Source: Caldanaerobius fijiensis DSM 17918 (GTDB taxonomy: Bacteria > Bacillota > Thermoanaerobacteria > Thermoanaerobacterales > Caldanaerobiaceae). Taken from it: a DNA stretch of 41,704 nt. The notes under the pieces are model-generated. The model saw only the letters and a program-made list of their open reading frames with translations. It had not been told where the DNA came from and did not search any database. The position numbers were made by a program, and so were the translations under genes. The stretch spans positions 1-41,704 of the forward strand of contig NZ_FQVH01000023.1 of the NCBI RefSeq assembly GCF_900129075.1. The letters are read 5' to 3'. The number at the start of each line of letters is the position of its first letter. Position 1 is the stretch's first letter. Shown here in pieces: positions 26,159-35,416 of this stretch.

Positions 26159-27751
26159 ATGTATAATGTAACTGCAGTTCTTCTCGATACCGTTTCAATT
26201 CAGAGATATGTCTTTTCAAGCAATGAATTAAAAATAAATATAGGGGCGTCGTACATTGTTTCAAATATATATAAGAAATACCTGGAAGAAGCATTAAAAG
26301 AACAATTTAGTACAGATATTAATTTAAAATTATGGAAAGAAAAACCCGAAGAGGTCTTGATAAAAAATGAAGGTGTTGATTTCGAAATAGGGTATATTGG
26401 CGGTGGTAACGCATTTCTCTTGTTTAAACGTCGTGATTTGGCTGAGGGGTTTGTGAGGAGTTGGACGAAGCTTTTGTTAAGAGACAACCTTGGTATATCT
26501 ACAGCCGTTGCCATAGTGGAAGATTTTGATCTGGACGATGTGCAAAAGAGCATGGATAAATTGTTTTGCAAAATGAGTGAAAACAAGAGTCTTTATTTTC
26601 CTAATGTTACCTTCTCAAAGTACGGAATTACAGAAGATTGCCCTTATACAGGTTTAACTGCAGAAATATACGATGAAGATGAGGGCCGGTACATATCATC
26701 GGTAGCTTATAAAAAATTAAAGTATGCTGATGAGGCTCAAGAGTATATAAAAAAGTGCTATAAGGAAGCACTAGGAGAAAATTTTATTTTTACCAGAGAT
26801 GTTGAAAAGTTAGGTCAGCAAAAAAATGACAATAATCATATAGCTATAATACACATAGACGGCAACTCGATGGGACAAAAGTTCAGAGAAACAAAAGACC
26901 TTGTAAAGTTAAGGAAGCTTTCCATTGAAGTAGATAGTGTCGTTAAAAAATCTATTACAGCGCTTTTTAAAGAGGCAAGGCTTATTGCACAGAAATTGGT
27001 CGAAACTCCGGAATCAAATATAAAAATAGGCAGAGAAAATGGGAAATTTATACTTCCTATACGGCCTTTACTAATAGAAGGAGACGATATAACGCTTATA
27101 AGTGAAGGAAGACTGGGTATCTTTTTTGCCAAAAGGCTTTTGGAGATTCTTTCAAGCAACAACATTTGTGGTGAACCTATGACTGCCTGCGCGGGTGTGG
27201 CTATTATTAAAACCAAATATCCATTTTACAGAGGATATACCCTTGCCGAAGAATTGTGTAAAAATGCTAAAAAAAAGGCGAGAGAGTATGGAGGCACATC
27301 ATGGCTTGATTTCTTTATTGCGTATTCCGGAATTTCAGGTAGTTTGAGCGATATAAGAGAGAGGCAGTATAAAAGAAAAGATTGGAAGCTTAATTTTGGC
27401 CCGTATCTTGTGGCATACAACGGTAGAGTGCCATCTTCTATTAGAGAGAAGGAGATAAAGCATCTTATTAACGGTGTAAAACATTTCAAAAAATGGCCGA
27501 GATCTATTGTCAAAGAATTTCAAACGAAACTTGCTACGGATAAAGAAGCAGTAGAAAAATTTGTTAAGAGAGATATGAAAATAAAAGGTTATAAATTATT
27601 TGAGGTACCAGGGAATTCGTATGATACTTCTGGTATTGCAAATGATGTCACTCCTTATTTTGATATGATTGAGCTTATGGAGTATTACCCTGATGAATTG
27701 TTCGACTTAGATGAAGTAGTGAAAGAAGGTAATGAGGATGAGGTCGTATAA
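26159..27751 (+). CDS. cas10: Type III CRISPR Cas10, short form without HD domain
   Basis: This 530-residue protein is the large subunit of a type III effector complex, which makes cyclic oligoadenylates when target RNA binds. The protein starts directly with the first palm domain (LLDTVSIQRYVFSSNELKIN, then GYIGGGNAFLLF near 78-89). The second palm has HIDGNSMGQKF (Asp234) and the catalytic loop EGDD at about 307-310, a variant of GGDD with both Asp kept. The N-terminal HD nuclease domain common in Cas10 is absent, and the length is well below the usual 700-1000. Start ATG 26159 follows GAAGGTG; the earlier GTG at 26144 lies at the previous stop. It overlaps the next gene slightly. Confidence 0.9.
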   Translation: MYNVTAVLLDTVSIQRYVFSSNELKINIGASYIVSNIYKKYLEEALKEQFSTDINLKLWKEKPEEVLIKNEGVDFEIGYIGGGNAFLLFKRRDLAEGFVRSWTKLLLRDNLGISTAVAIVEDFDLDDVQKSMDKLFCKMSENKSLYFPNVTFSKYGITEDCPYTGLTAEIYDEDEGRYISSVAYKKLKYADEAQEYIKKCYKEALGENFIFTRDVEKLGQQKNDNNHIAIIHIDGNSMGQKFRETKDLVKLRKLSIEVDSVVKKSITALFKEARLIAQKLVETPESNIKIGRENGKFILPIRPLLIEGDDITLISEGRLGIFFAKRLLEILSSNNICGEPMTACAGVAIIKTKYPFYRGYTLAEELCKNAKKKAREYGGTSWLDFFIAYSGISGSLSDIRERQYKRKDWKLNFGPYLVAYNGRVPSSIREKEIKHLINGVKHFKKWPRSIVKEFQTKLATDKEAVEKFVKRDMKIKGYKLFEVPGNSYDTSGIANDVTPYFDMIELMEYYPDELFDLDEVVKEGNEDEVV

Positions 27752-28403
27752 GGTTGTTATTACTTTAGAATCACCCACCGTATTAGGTTCTGGCGAGGGA
27801 TGGGGGTCTTTGATAGATACCGATGTGGTTTTTGACGATATAGGATTACCTTATTTTCCCTCTAAGAGATTTAAAGGCCTTTTAAGACATAGCGCCGTAA
27901 ATGTAATTGACATGTTTAGACAATCAGGTCTAAATTTTTTAAACGACGTTGATGTTATATACAGGGCATTCGGTAGGGCAGGAGATAATGAAAGCGGAGT
28001 CGTTATATTCAATAATCTATATCTGCCTGATTACGAGATCGGAAGGCAGTGGTTAAAATATTTGCTTGAATCGCGTAGGTTATCAAGAATAATCTCCAAA
28101 GATACCATTATCGATTCGATGACGATAATAAGACAACATACGTCTATAGATAATGAGGGCTTAGCTGAAAACGGCAGTTTGAGGACTATTAGGGCGTTGA
28201 AAAGAGGACTCAGGTTTGAGGGATATTTGGATTTTATATATCCTGATGATGATGTTCTAAAGTTATTAGCCCTCTCTTGCATTAATTTAAGACACGTTGG
28301 CTTGATGCGGCATAAAGGATACGGTGAGGTAGATTGCCGTCTTTTGGATGGAGACACAGATTTATCGCAAAAGGTAGTTGATGAACTGGAGGCGAGGTTT
28401 TGA
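27738..28403 (+). CDS. Type III RAMP protein, single Csm3-like Cas7
   Basis: This 221-residue backbone subunit binds crRNA and, in most type III complexes, cuts target RNA. Features are ESPTVLGSGEG near the N-terminus, LPYFPSKRFKGLLRHSA (the Csm3 PxSxxKGxxR segment) at about 37-53, and the glycine-rich end LRHVGLMRHKGYGEVDCRL. Asp27, Asp29, Asp33 and Asp34 lie where Csm3 has its catalytic Asp, so slicing is plausible. ATG 27738 is favoured over 27732 because GAAGG is eight bases away. The last base of the stop is the first base of the next start (TGATG). Confidence 0.85.
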   Translation: MRSYKVVITLESPTVLGSGEGWGSLIDTDVVFDDIGLPYFPSKRFKGLLRHSAVNVIDMFRQSGLNFLNDVDVIYRAFGRAGDNESGVVIFNNLYLPDYEIGRQWLKYLLESRRLSRIISKDTIIDSMTIIRQHTSIDNEGLAENGSLRTIRALKRGLRFEGYLDFIYPDDDVLKLLALSCINLRHVGLMRHKGYGEVDCRLLDGDTDLSQKVVDELEARF

Positions 28404-30028
28404 TGTACAAGATTCAATATGATATACAGATACAGTCGCCTGTCATATTAAGCGAGGGTTATCCTGAAAGGAATTTAACGGAAACGCTGGATTATATCCC
28501 GGGGAGTACTGTTCTCGGAGTCCTTGCGGCGGTTTATAAATACCAGAAAAAGCTGGACAATCCCCATTTAGACGATACTTTTTACAGATGGTTCATAAAA
28601 GGTGATTTAATATTTGAGAATGCTTATATAGCCGTATGTGTCAATACGATTTCTAAAAAGTATGAGAGAACATGGCCTATTCCGTTATATATTCAACAAA
28701 ATAAAAAAGGGGATAAATACTACAATGTCTTCCTGTTAGAACCCGAGGAACAGACTGAACCGATTTCTGGGTATTTCAGTAATACGAAAAACTCTAGAAT
28801 CGTGAATGTGAAAAGAAGGATAAATGTACATAATGAGAGAGACGAATTTTTAGGCCATAGTGTTGACGGTAAAATTTTCAACTATGAGTATATAGAACCA
28901 GGGCAAAAATTTATAGGAGAAATTTATGGCGATAAAAAAGATCTGGAGCAATTGAGAGAGCTGGTTGGAGAGGAGAGAAATATAAGGATAGGCAAATCAA
29001 AAAATGTGGAATATGGCAGTGCACTATTGACATTTCATGAAATTGAAGAGTATAAAAAAGATGAATTATTTCAATCGGAACACCTTGAAGATAACAAAGT
29101 AGTCCTTACTTTTACATCGCCGTGCATTCTATTGAATGGCAATGGGTATCCGGATATATCCATACACAGCCTTAAGAGGTATCTTGATGAAGTTTTTGGA
29201 GAAAAGACGTACGATATAAAAAACTATGTAGCTAAAAGCATGGAAATAGAGAATTACTATTCTGCTTGGCAGGCAAAAAAGCCTTTGGATAAGGCATATG
29301 CTGCTGGTTCATCGTTTGTGATAGAGTTTATGAAAGATGCAATGGAATTTGAAGAAGAGCTACAGCGCGTTCTTTTATACGGCATAGGCGAAAGGACTAA
29401 TGAGGGTTTTGGCCGGGTAAAACTGGATTATGTATTTGAGGAAAAGTATAGTTTTGTAAAGGGCGAGAAAGATAATGATTATGTGGTAAGGCCTAATGGT
29501 AGAATACCTCAATTGGTAGTTGATATAATAAAATACAATGTAAGAGAAGAGTTGAAAAAGAAAGTAGAGATCACAGCAATACAGGAGGCAAAGGTATTTG
29601 AAAGAGAATCTGGTAAAGTACCTGCAAACAGCTTATTGGGCAGGTTAGAATTAATGGCGCGGGATTGTGATAAAGATGAATATATAAAGAATGTGAAGAA
29701 AGTGGTAGGTATGGGAGACAAAGAGAATAACGAAAACAGGAGAGAAAGGTATAAACCGGCTTATGACAGTTTGACGAAATGCCATAATGGTAATCAAACC
29801 CTTCTAGAGTTTATAATCAATTGTAAATTTATTAAAGAGCTTGAAGAGGGCAACGCTATATATAATTTGATTCAGGTAGATAGGGGGACTTTGAGAGAAT
29901 TTTTAACTCAGGAGCAGATTGATGAGTGCAAAGACATTAAAACGCTGTTTAAAATATATTGGATAAATTTCTTCGGGGAACTTAGAAAATATAATAAGGA
30001 AAAGAAAGAGATGGTTTCCAATGATTGA
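28403..30028 (+). CDS. csx10: Type III-D RAMP protein Csx10 (Cas5-like)
   Basis: This 541-residue protein is the Cas5-group RAMP that defines subtype III-D and caps the crRNA 5' tag. Hallmarks are YIPGSTVLGVLAAVY in the N-terminal RAMP half, the RRINVHNERDEFLGHSVDGK stretch leading to IFNYEYIEPGQKF, IRIGKSKNVEYGSALL as the first glycine-rich motif, and GIGERTNEGFGRVKLDYVF as the second. The last 150 residues are helical. ATG 28403 overlaps the previous TGA and has GGAGG ten bases upstream. It overlaps the next gene by eight bases. Confidence 0.88.
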   Translation: MYKIQYDIQIQSPVILSEGYPERNLTETLDYIPGSTVLGVLAAVYKYQKKLDNPHLDDTFYRWFIKGDLIFENAYIAVCVNTISKKYERTWPIPLYIQQNKKGDKYYNVFLLEPEEQTEPISGYFSNTKNSRIVNVKRRINVHNERDEFLGHSVDGKIFNYEYIEPGQKFIGEIYGDKKDLEQLRELVGEERNIRIGKSKNVEYGSALLTFHEIEEYKKDELFQSEHLEDNKVVLTFTSPCILLNGNGYPDISIHSLKRYLDEVFGEKTYDIKNYVAKSMEIENYYSAWQAKKPLDKAYAAGSSFVIEFMKDAMEFEEELQRVLLYGIGERTNEGFGRVKLDYVFEEKYSFVKGEKDNDYVVRPNGRIPQLVVDIIKYNVREELKKKVEITAIQEAKVFERESGKVPANSLLGRLELMARDCDKDEYIKNVKKVVGMGDKENNENRRERYKPAYDSLTKCHNGNQTLLEFIINCKFIKELEEGNAIYNLIQVDRGTLREFLTQEQIDECKDIKTLFKIYWINFFGELRKYNKEKKEMVSND

Positions 30029-31466
30029 CGCAAGAATAAAAGGAAGGATAATAGTTGAAGGTAAACTTATCTTAGATTCACCTCTTTTGATAGGAAGTGG
30101 AGAAAAGAATCAACAACCAGATATATGTGTTTTAAAAGATGAGCACGGTATGCCTTATATACCGGCAACATCCTTTGGTGGTGCAATAAGGCACTATTTT
30201 TTTGATAAGGCTATTGTCGATGAGGATGACTTGGAAAATGTTTATTATTTCTTTGGTTCAGAAAAGTTAAATAAAAACGAGGACAATGGTATAGAAAAAG
30301 GACAAAAATTTGTTCAAGGTGCCACGTATATATCTGATTTAACCCTAGATAAAATGAGCGGAATTTTTATAAGGGATGGCATAAAAATAAATCAGCAGAC
30401 AGGGATTGTAGTGGACAAGAATAAATTCGATTATGAGATTGTTGAACCTGGCGCTGTCTTTAATCTAAAACTAGAGATAATCCTTCGGGAATGTTTTGAT
30501 AAGGAAATTTTTATAAAAATACTTTCGTTTATAGCAAGAGCGTTAAGAAATGGAAAAATATATATAGGGGCAATGACAACAAAAGGCTTCGGAAGAGTGA
30601 GGCTTTGTGATGATAATTACTATGAGTATGATTATTCGAAAGCTTCCCATGTAATATCTTGGCTTAAAAGAGAAAAAGGGGAGAATATAAGAGAAAAAAT
30701 ATTTAATACTAAGACGTATTCTGTTAAAAACAATGTGTTTTCCATCGATGCCATATTCGATATCAAAAGTTCCCTTATAATAAGGTCTTATTCAAGAGAT
30801 CCAGATGCGCCTGATGCAGTGCATATTAGTTGTAGAGGGTATAATATATTACCGGCTTCCTCTGTAAAAGGGGCTTTAAGAGCCAGGTCCCTTAAAATAT
30901 TAAATTCCATGGGTAAGGATGGCAAGACGTTAAATAATATATTGTTTGGGTATATGTCAGATAGCAGCGATATAAAGGATACCAATAAAAGTAAAAGCCA
31001 TTTGATTATTGAAGAGACATATATAAAAAATGTGCAACAGGAGATTCAACGAAGGATAAAAGTTGACAGATTTACAGGAGGAACGATTAAATCAGCTCTA
31101 TTTGAAACTATGCCTCTGTGGAGGGTAAAGGGAAGCAATAGCATCGTTAATATTAAATTAACGTTGGATAATTTTAGCGATAGAAATTCCTGGGAAGCTG
31201 GCTTATTGTTACTTCTTTTAAGAGATATATGGACTTCAAATCTGGCTATTGGCGGCGAAAAAGGCATTGGTAGAGGCATTCTGAAAGGAGTAAGCGCTAA
31301 TATAAGGGTGAATGATATGAAAATAAATATTACAGAAAAAGACGGTAAGATAAAGTTGTGTGGTAGCCGAGGTGAAAGCGAAAAACAAATCCAGGACATG
31401 CTAAACAAATTTGTTGAGGATTTAGTCAAATATGTACCGGGAGAAGGTGAGAAATATGATGAGTGA
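30021..31466 (+). CDS. Type III RAMP protein with two tandem Csm3-like Cas7 domains
   Basis: These 481 residues contain two complete Csm3-type units. Domain 1 (about 8-196) has LDSPLLIGSGEKNQQPDICV, then GMPYIPATSFGGAIRHYF, RDGIKINQQTG and MTTKGFGRVRL. Domain 2 (about 240-430) repeats the pattern with DAPDAVHIS, YNILPASSVKGALRARS, RRIKVDRFTGG and IGGEKGIGRGILKG. Asp34 and Asp265 are equivalent candidates for target-RNA cleavage. Together with the single Csm3-like protein this gives three Cas7 modules, consistent with a III-D backbone partly fused as in multi-domain Cas7 effectors. It overlaps csx19 at the 3' end. Confidence 0.85.
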   Translation: MIDARIKGRIIVEGKLILDSPLLIGSGEKNQQPDICVLKDEHGMPYIPATSFGGAIRHYFFDKAIVDEDDLENVYYFFGSEKLNKNEDNGIEKGQKFVQGATYISDLTLDKMSGIFIRDGIKINQQTGIVVDKNKFDYEIVEPGAVFNLKLEIILRECFDKEIFIKILSFIARALRNGKIYIGAMTTKGFGRVRLCDDNYYEYDYSKASHVISWLKREKGENIREKIFNTKTYSVKNNVFSIDAIFDIKSSLIIRSYSRDPDAPDAVHISCRGYNILPASSVKGALRARSLKILNSMGKDGKTLNNILFGYMSDSSDIKDTNKSKSHLIIEETYIKNVQQEIQRRIKVDRFTGGTIKSALFETMPLWRVKGSNSIVNIKLTLDNFSDRNSWEAGLLLLLLRDIWTSNLAIGGEKGIGRGILKGVSANIRVNDMKINITEKDGKIKLCGSRGESEKQIQDMLNKFVEDLVKYVPGEGEKYDE

Positions 31467-31971
31467 TATGATAGTCCTTAATGACTATAGTCAGATATTG
31501 GATTTATTGAAAGAAAATAACTTCCGAGAGGGTTTTGTCATATTTTTTATGGTAAATGAAATAGTTGCCGGTAAAATAGAAAACTTCAATATATTGTATT
31601 ACGATAGGGATAAGTTAGACGTAAAATACCTCTTAAAAGGGAGGATATTCAATAAAGGAAAGGAAATTTACCTCTATAGTTTTAAGGAAAATATGTATAG
31701 AAAACGCATAATAGATGATGAAAATAATAACGGTAACATTGAATACATAGATGCCGAACACAAAGTATGGGGAAACCGCGTTACAAAGCTTAACGACGAT
31801 TGGATAAAGCTTGAAGATAACAGAGGTATTAAGCTTATACTGCCATTAAAGTTTAAATCATCAGATACAGATTATTTTATAAAAACGCGTAACTATATTG
31901 GATTTAACGAAGTAGGGCAAGCAGGTTTTATAGATAGTAGGTTTGTAGACTTTACGGAGAGGAGGTATTAA
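31456..31971 (+). CDS. csx19: CRISPR-associated protein Csx19 (TIGR03984-like)
   Basis: This 171-residue protein is found almost only in type III-D loci between RAMP genes; its exact role is unknown. Recognition rests on size, position and the C-terminal pattern GFNEVGQAGFIDSRFVDF, typical of Csx19 together with a beta-rich middle (LLKGRIFNKGKEIYLYSF). The upstream ATG at 31432 lies before the ribosome site; ATG 31456 (or 31459) follows AAGGTGAG and overlaps the preceding stop. No separate small subunit (Cas11) gene exists in the operon, so Csx19 or a C-terminal helical part of another subunit may fill that place; this is inference. Confidence 0.75.
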   Translation: MMSDMIVLNDYSQILDLLKENNFREGFVIFFMVNEIVAGKIENFNILYYDRDKLDVKYLLKGRIFNKGKEIYLYSFKENMYRKRIIDDENNNGNIEYIDAEHKVWGNRVTKLNDDWIKLEDNRGIKLILPLKFKSSDTDYFIKTRNYIGFNEVGQAGFIDSRFVDFTERRY

Positions 31972-31979
31972 AATAAACA

Positions 31980-34082
31980 ATGAATAAATACGATGCAATT
32001 TTAACCGACTTAAGAGAAAAAGACGGCAAAATAGTGGGAAAAGTCCGCGTGGGAATCGTGACGATTGATATACCACATGGCGCAAAAGTTACGTTAGATA
32101 TGAACAATAAAAGCTGTGAATTATACATGGAAAATGACAAAATTGTGGAGATAATTTGTGAAGGTAAAAAGTTGATCGACAGAGGCGCTTATATAGAAAC
32201 TGACGTTAAGGGCAGGAGCTCTCCTACGTCACCAAAGCGCAAAGGTTTAGATAATAAGCGTTATTCGAATGCTCAGGAAGACAAGCATTTTATAAAATCT
32301 TTTGCTACAGCACCATATAATTTTGTGCCGCTTAATGATTATGTTATTAAAATTGGCACACCGTGTAGTTTCGACGAGTTTCATGAGAATTTAAATACGG
32401 GCTATATTGATTATGAGCTGGAGACTATTACCCCGCTCTATATAAGGGGAATAAGTTCCGATGTAAGCAAAGAAAGTAAAGATATACCTGAATTTTTTTC
32501 GCCAGGCGGAATATATAAAATTCCGGGTAGCAGTGTAAGAGGCATGATCAGGACTTTAGTTGAGATCATGAGCTATAGTGAATTTAAGTTTTATGACGAT
32601 AGATACCTCTATTATCGCGGCCTTGCAGATAAAAGCAATTTAAGAGATTTATATGCTGAAAAAATAGGAAAGAAAAATAAAAATACCGGTGGTGAGGATT
32701 ATAAATTTAATGCAGGATACCTTACTAAAGAAGGAGTGCGTTATTACATTATTCCCGCCAAATACAATGAAAACAATAAGCAATATAGTAGATGTGATAT
32801 AAATAAAATAGGTATTGGTGTTTCGAGTTGTAAAGACTATTACAAATTTTTAGATGACGGTAGATGTGTAATTATTCCCAGAGGTTTAAAGGGAAAGGGA
32901 AGTAAAAATGTGAAAAGGGTATGGATAATAAACGAACCGGATGAGGATAAAAAGATACATGTTTGCGAGAAGGATATCCATTCCTATAAAAACGATGAAA
33001 ATAGACAAGCACCTGATATAGTAAGTTATGTTGATAATAGTAGAGATAAGGGAGGAGAAAGGCTGATACCATGCTTTTATGTGACGTGGAAAGACAAAGA
33101 AGGCAAAGAAAGAATATCGTTTGGCCATACAGCTTATTTTAGAATTTCATATGAAAAGTCTATAGGAGAACACGTAAAACAGCAAAGTAAAGGAAATGGT
33201 TACGATATTGCTACAGCTTTATTTGGAAACGAAAGCGAATTTGCAACAAGGGTATTTTTTGAAGATGCGGAATTGGACGAGAGTTTTATAGGTAAAGACA
33301 TATTTTGCGAGAGATCATATACAAAAGTATTATCTACACCTAAACCTACATCTTTTCAATTATACCTTGAACAGAACTACGATTTGAACATGGGTTATGA
33401 TATAAAGAAATTAAATCATTGGGAGTCTGACGCTAAAATAAGGGGATATAAGTTATATTGGCATAAAAGATTAGCAAACTGGAAGCTGGATGGAAGAAAT
33501 AATATAAATATGAAGGTGTTAAATGAAATAACCCCAATTAAAGAGCATGTTAAATTTAAAGGAAGGATATCATTTGAAAATTTGAGCGATATAGAATTAG
33601 GTGCATTGTTGTTTGCTATATCACTACCTCATAATTGTTACCATAAATTAGGTCTCGGAAAGCCATTAGGGTTAGGCTCTGTGAAGATAACCCCTGTATT
33701 ATATTTAACTGATGTAGGAAGAAAATATAAAAGGTTGTTTAATGGAGATTATTGGGAAATTGGTATTACCCTTAAGATGGATTTTAATAAATACATAAAA
33801 GCATTTGAAAAATTTATATTAGAGAACTTACCGCCTGAAGAAAAAAATGGTGCAACTACTTTATGGGACATAGAGAGATTTAAGGAGTTAAAGACCATGC
33901 TCAGTTGGGAAAATACAAATATTAGAGGTTTTGAAAACATGACAAAATACATGGATATGAATCGCGAAGAGGATAAAGGAAAGTATACCGATCGTAATGT
34001 CCTTTTAAAGCCTTCAGAAGTTATACAATTTCTGAAAGGCCCCGTAAAAGGATATAGAAATATGCAAAAGAAAACAGTATAA
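31980..34082 (+). CDS. large RAMP-superfamily protein, TIGR03986-like (type III-D)
   Basis: This 700-residue protein follows csx19, as is usual for TIGR03986-family RAMP genes. The first 75 residues form a small beta domain (IVGKVRVGIVTIDIPHGAKV, OB-like). APYNFVPLNDYV at about 111-122 is a family signature. The RAMP core has YELETITPLYIRG, YKIPGSSVRGMIRTLVEIM at about 179-197, and the far-apart glycine-rich end YHKLGLGKPLGLGSVKI at about 557-573, separated by a long variable insert. It is predicted to be a further backbone or terminal subunit. The GGAGG lies about 15 bases before ATG 31980, longer than elsewhere in the operon. It is the last cas gene. Confidence 0.82.
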   Translation: MNKYDAILTDLREKDGKIVGKVRVGIVTIDIPHGAKVTLDMNNKSCELYMENDKIVEIICEGKKLIDRGAYIETDVKGRSSPTSPKRKGLDNKRYSNAQEDKHFIKSFATAPYNFVPLNDYVIKIGTPCSFDEFHENLNTGYIDYELETITPLYIRGISSDVSKESKDIPEFFSPGGIYKIPGSSVRGMIRTLVEIMSYSEFKFYDDRYLYYRGLADKSNLRDLYAEKIGKKNKNTGGEDYKFNAGYLTKEGVRYYIIPAKYNENNKQYSRCDINKIGIGVSSCKDYYKFLDDGRCVIIPRGLKGKGSKNVKRVWIINEPDEDKKIHVCEKDIHSYKNDENRQAPDIVSYVDNSRDKGGERLIPCFYVTWKDKEGKERISFGHTAYFRISYEKSIGEHVKQQSKGNGYDIATALFGNESEFATRVFFEDAELDESFIGKDIFCERSYTKVLSTPKPTSFQLYLEQNYDLNMGYDIKKLNHWESDAKIRGYKLYWHKRLANWKLDGRNNINMKVLNEITPIKEHVKFKGRISFENLSDIELGALLFAISLPHNCYHKLGLGKPLGLGSVKITPVLYLTDVGRKYKRLFNGDYWEIGITLKMDFNKYIKAFEKFILENLPPEEKNGATTLWDIERFKELKTMLSWENTNIRGFENMTKYMDMNREEDKGKYTDRNVLLKPSEVIQFLKGPVKGYRNMQKKTV

Positions 34083-34144
34083 GGTTTTGCAGTATAGACA
34101 AAAGATTCTTTACAGTTATTATCTTTTACAGGAGTGTCATCGCA

Positions 34145-35416
34145 ATGAATTTAGTAGATGCCTATACAAGATGGATAAAAAAGAATGTAAATGACCCCGA
34201 GAAGGCCAGAAAGCTCATCGTATTGGGATTAAAGGCAGAACAGATCTTTTTTTCTCTATCTGGGGACAAGCATGTGCCCAAATCCTTCAATTACCTGAAT
34301 AAAATAGGCGTAGAGTTTGTATTAAATCCACTGATACATAGTGATCAATCTGCATGGGTCAACTTGTTTGCCCCCACCGAAATACTTCATGCCATGGACA
34401 TATATCCTCTGTGTATAGAGGCCTTTTCGTCTTTTCTCGTGGGTTTTCAATGCGAAGATGTGTACATAGACTATGCTCAACGGTCTGGGATATCTGATAC
34501 CCTTTGTAGCTACCATAAAGGGTTTATAGGGGCCGCTTTAACCGACCTCTTGCCCAAGCCTAAGTTCATGATCACGTCGTCCATGCTGTGTGATGCCAAC
34601 ATAAGCACGTTCAGGTACCTTGCGCAGTATCACCATGTGCCCATGTACTCTATCGACGTGCCGTTTGAGTACAGCTCCCAGAGCGTCAGTTATTTAGAAG
34701 AGCAGCTCAGGGAGATGGTGAAGATGCTGGAGCAGGTTACGGGCAAAAAAATGGATGAGGATAGGCTGAAAGAGGTAATAAAGAGGGAAAACAAGACTCA
34801 CGCCTATATGAATAGGTATATCGATGCCCTAAGGTATAAATGCCATCCTACCACTCTGACGCTGGAGATGTATATGTTATTTGTGACTCATACATTTATG
34901 GGGACACACCAAACCTTGAAATTTTTTGAGATGCTGATGGATGAAATGCAAAGCTTTCCCGACAGCAAGGCTAAGAGGGTGTTTTGGGTACACATCGTGC
35001 CCTTTTATCCCCATGGGTTAAAGCGGTATTTTAATTACAGCCGACAGTATGAAATCTTGGGCCTTGACCTGAACTTTGACTATCTGGAGGAAATGGACTG
35101 TGATAACCCGTACAGAGCACTGGCCAGAAAAATGATCCTCAACCACGGCAATGGGCCTTATCAGAGGAAGATAGGCAGCATAATGAATATAATCGACAGG
35201 TTGCAACCCGACGGTGTAATACACTTCTGCCAGTGGGGATGTAAGCAGTCAGTGGGGGGAATGATGCTGTTAAAGCAGGCGCTGGATAAAAGGGGCATAC
35301 CGTTTCTCGTCCTGGATGGAGATGGGGCGGATCGGCGCAACCACCATGAAGGGCAGGTAAATACCAGGCTGGAGGCTTTTTTAGAGATGATAGGTAAGCA
35401 GGAGGAGTGTTTATGA
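34145..35416 (+). CDS. 2-hydroxyacyl-CoA dehydratase subunit-like protein (HgdB/BcrC or double-cubane family)
   Basis: This 423-residue protein belongs to the HgdB/FldB/BcrB iron-sulfur family, which performs radical removal of water from 2-hydroxyacyl-CoA or other low-potential reductions. Likely cluster cysteines are Cys121 (TLCSYHKGFIG), Cys149 (SSMLCDANIS) and the pair in FCQWGCKQS near 355-360. IDVPFEYSSQSVSYLEEQL and VLDGDGADRRNHHEGQVNTR match family strands. The family also includes double-cubane-cluster proteins, which cannot be told apart here. ATG 34145 has AGGAG upstream. The stop overlaps the next start (ATGA), so the two subunits are translationally coupled. GC content is higher than in the cas genes. 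Confidence 0.82.
   Translation: MNLVDAYTRWIKKNVNDPEKARKLIVLGLKAEQIFFSLSGDKHVPKSFNYLNKIGVEFVLNPLIHSDQSAWVNLFAPTEILHAMDIYPLCIEAFSSFLVGFQCEDVYIDYAQRSGISDTLCSYHKGFIGAALTDLLPKPKFMITSSMLCDANISTFRYLAQYHHVPMYSIDVPFEYSSQSVSYLEEQLREMVKMLEQVTGKKMDEDRLKEVIKRENKTHAYMNRYIDALRYKCHPTTLTLEMYMLFVTHTFMGTHQTLKFFEMLMDEMQSFPDSKAKRVFWVHIVPFYPHGLKRYFNYSRQYEILGLDLNFDYLEEMDCDNPYRALARKMILNHGNGPYQRKIGSIMNIIDRLQPDGVIHFCQWGCKQSVGGMMLLKQALDKRGIPFLVLDGDGADRRNHHEGQVNTRLEAFLEMIGKQEECL

Noticed and set aside
34083-34144. Metabolic genes at 34145 onward as members of the III-D operon
   Set aside because: They follow on the same strand after only 62 bp, but composition changes and the products are metabolic enzymes with no CRISPR link; read-through is possible but a shared function is not supported.
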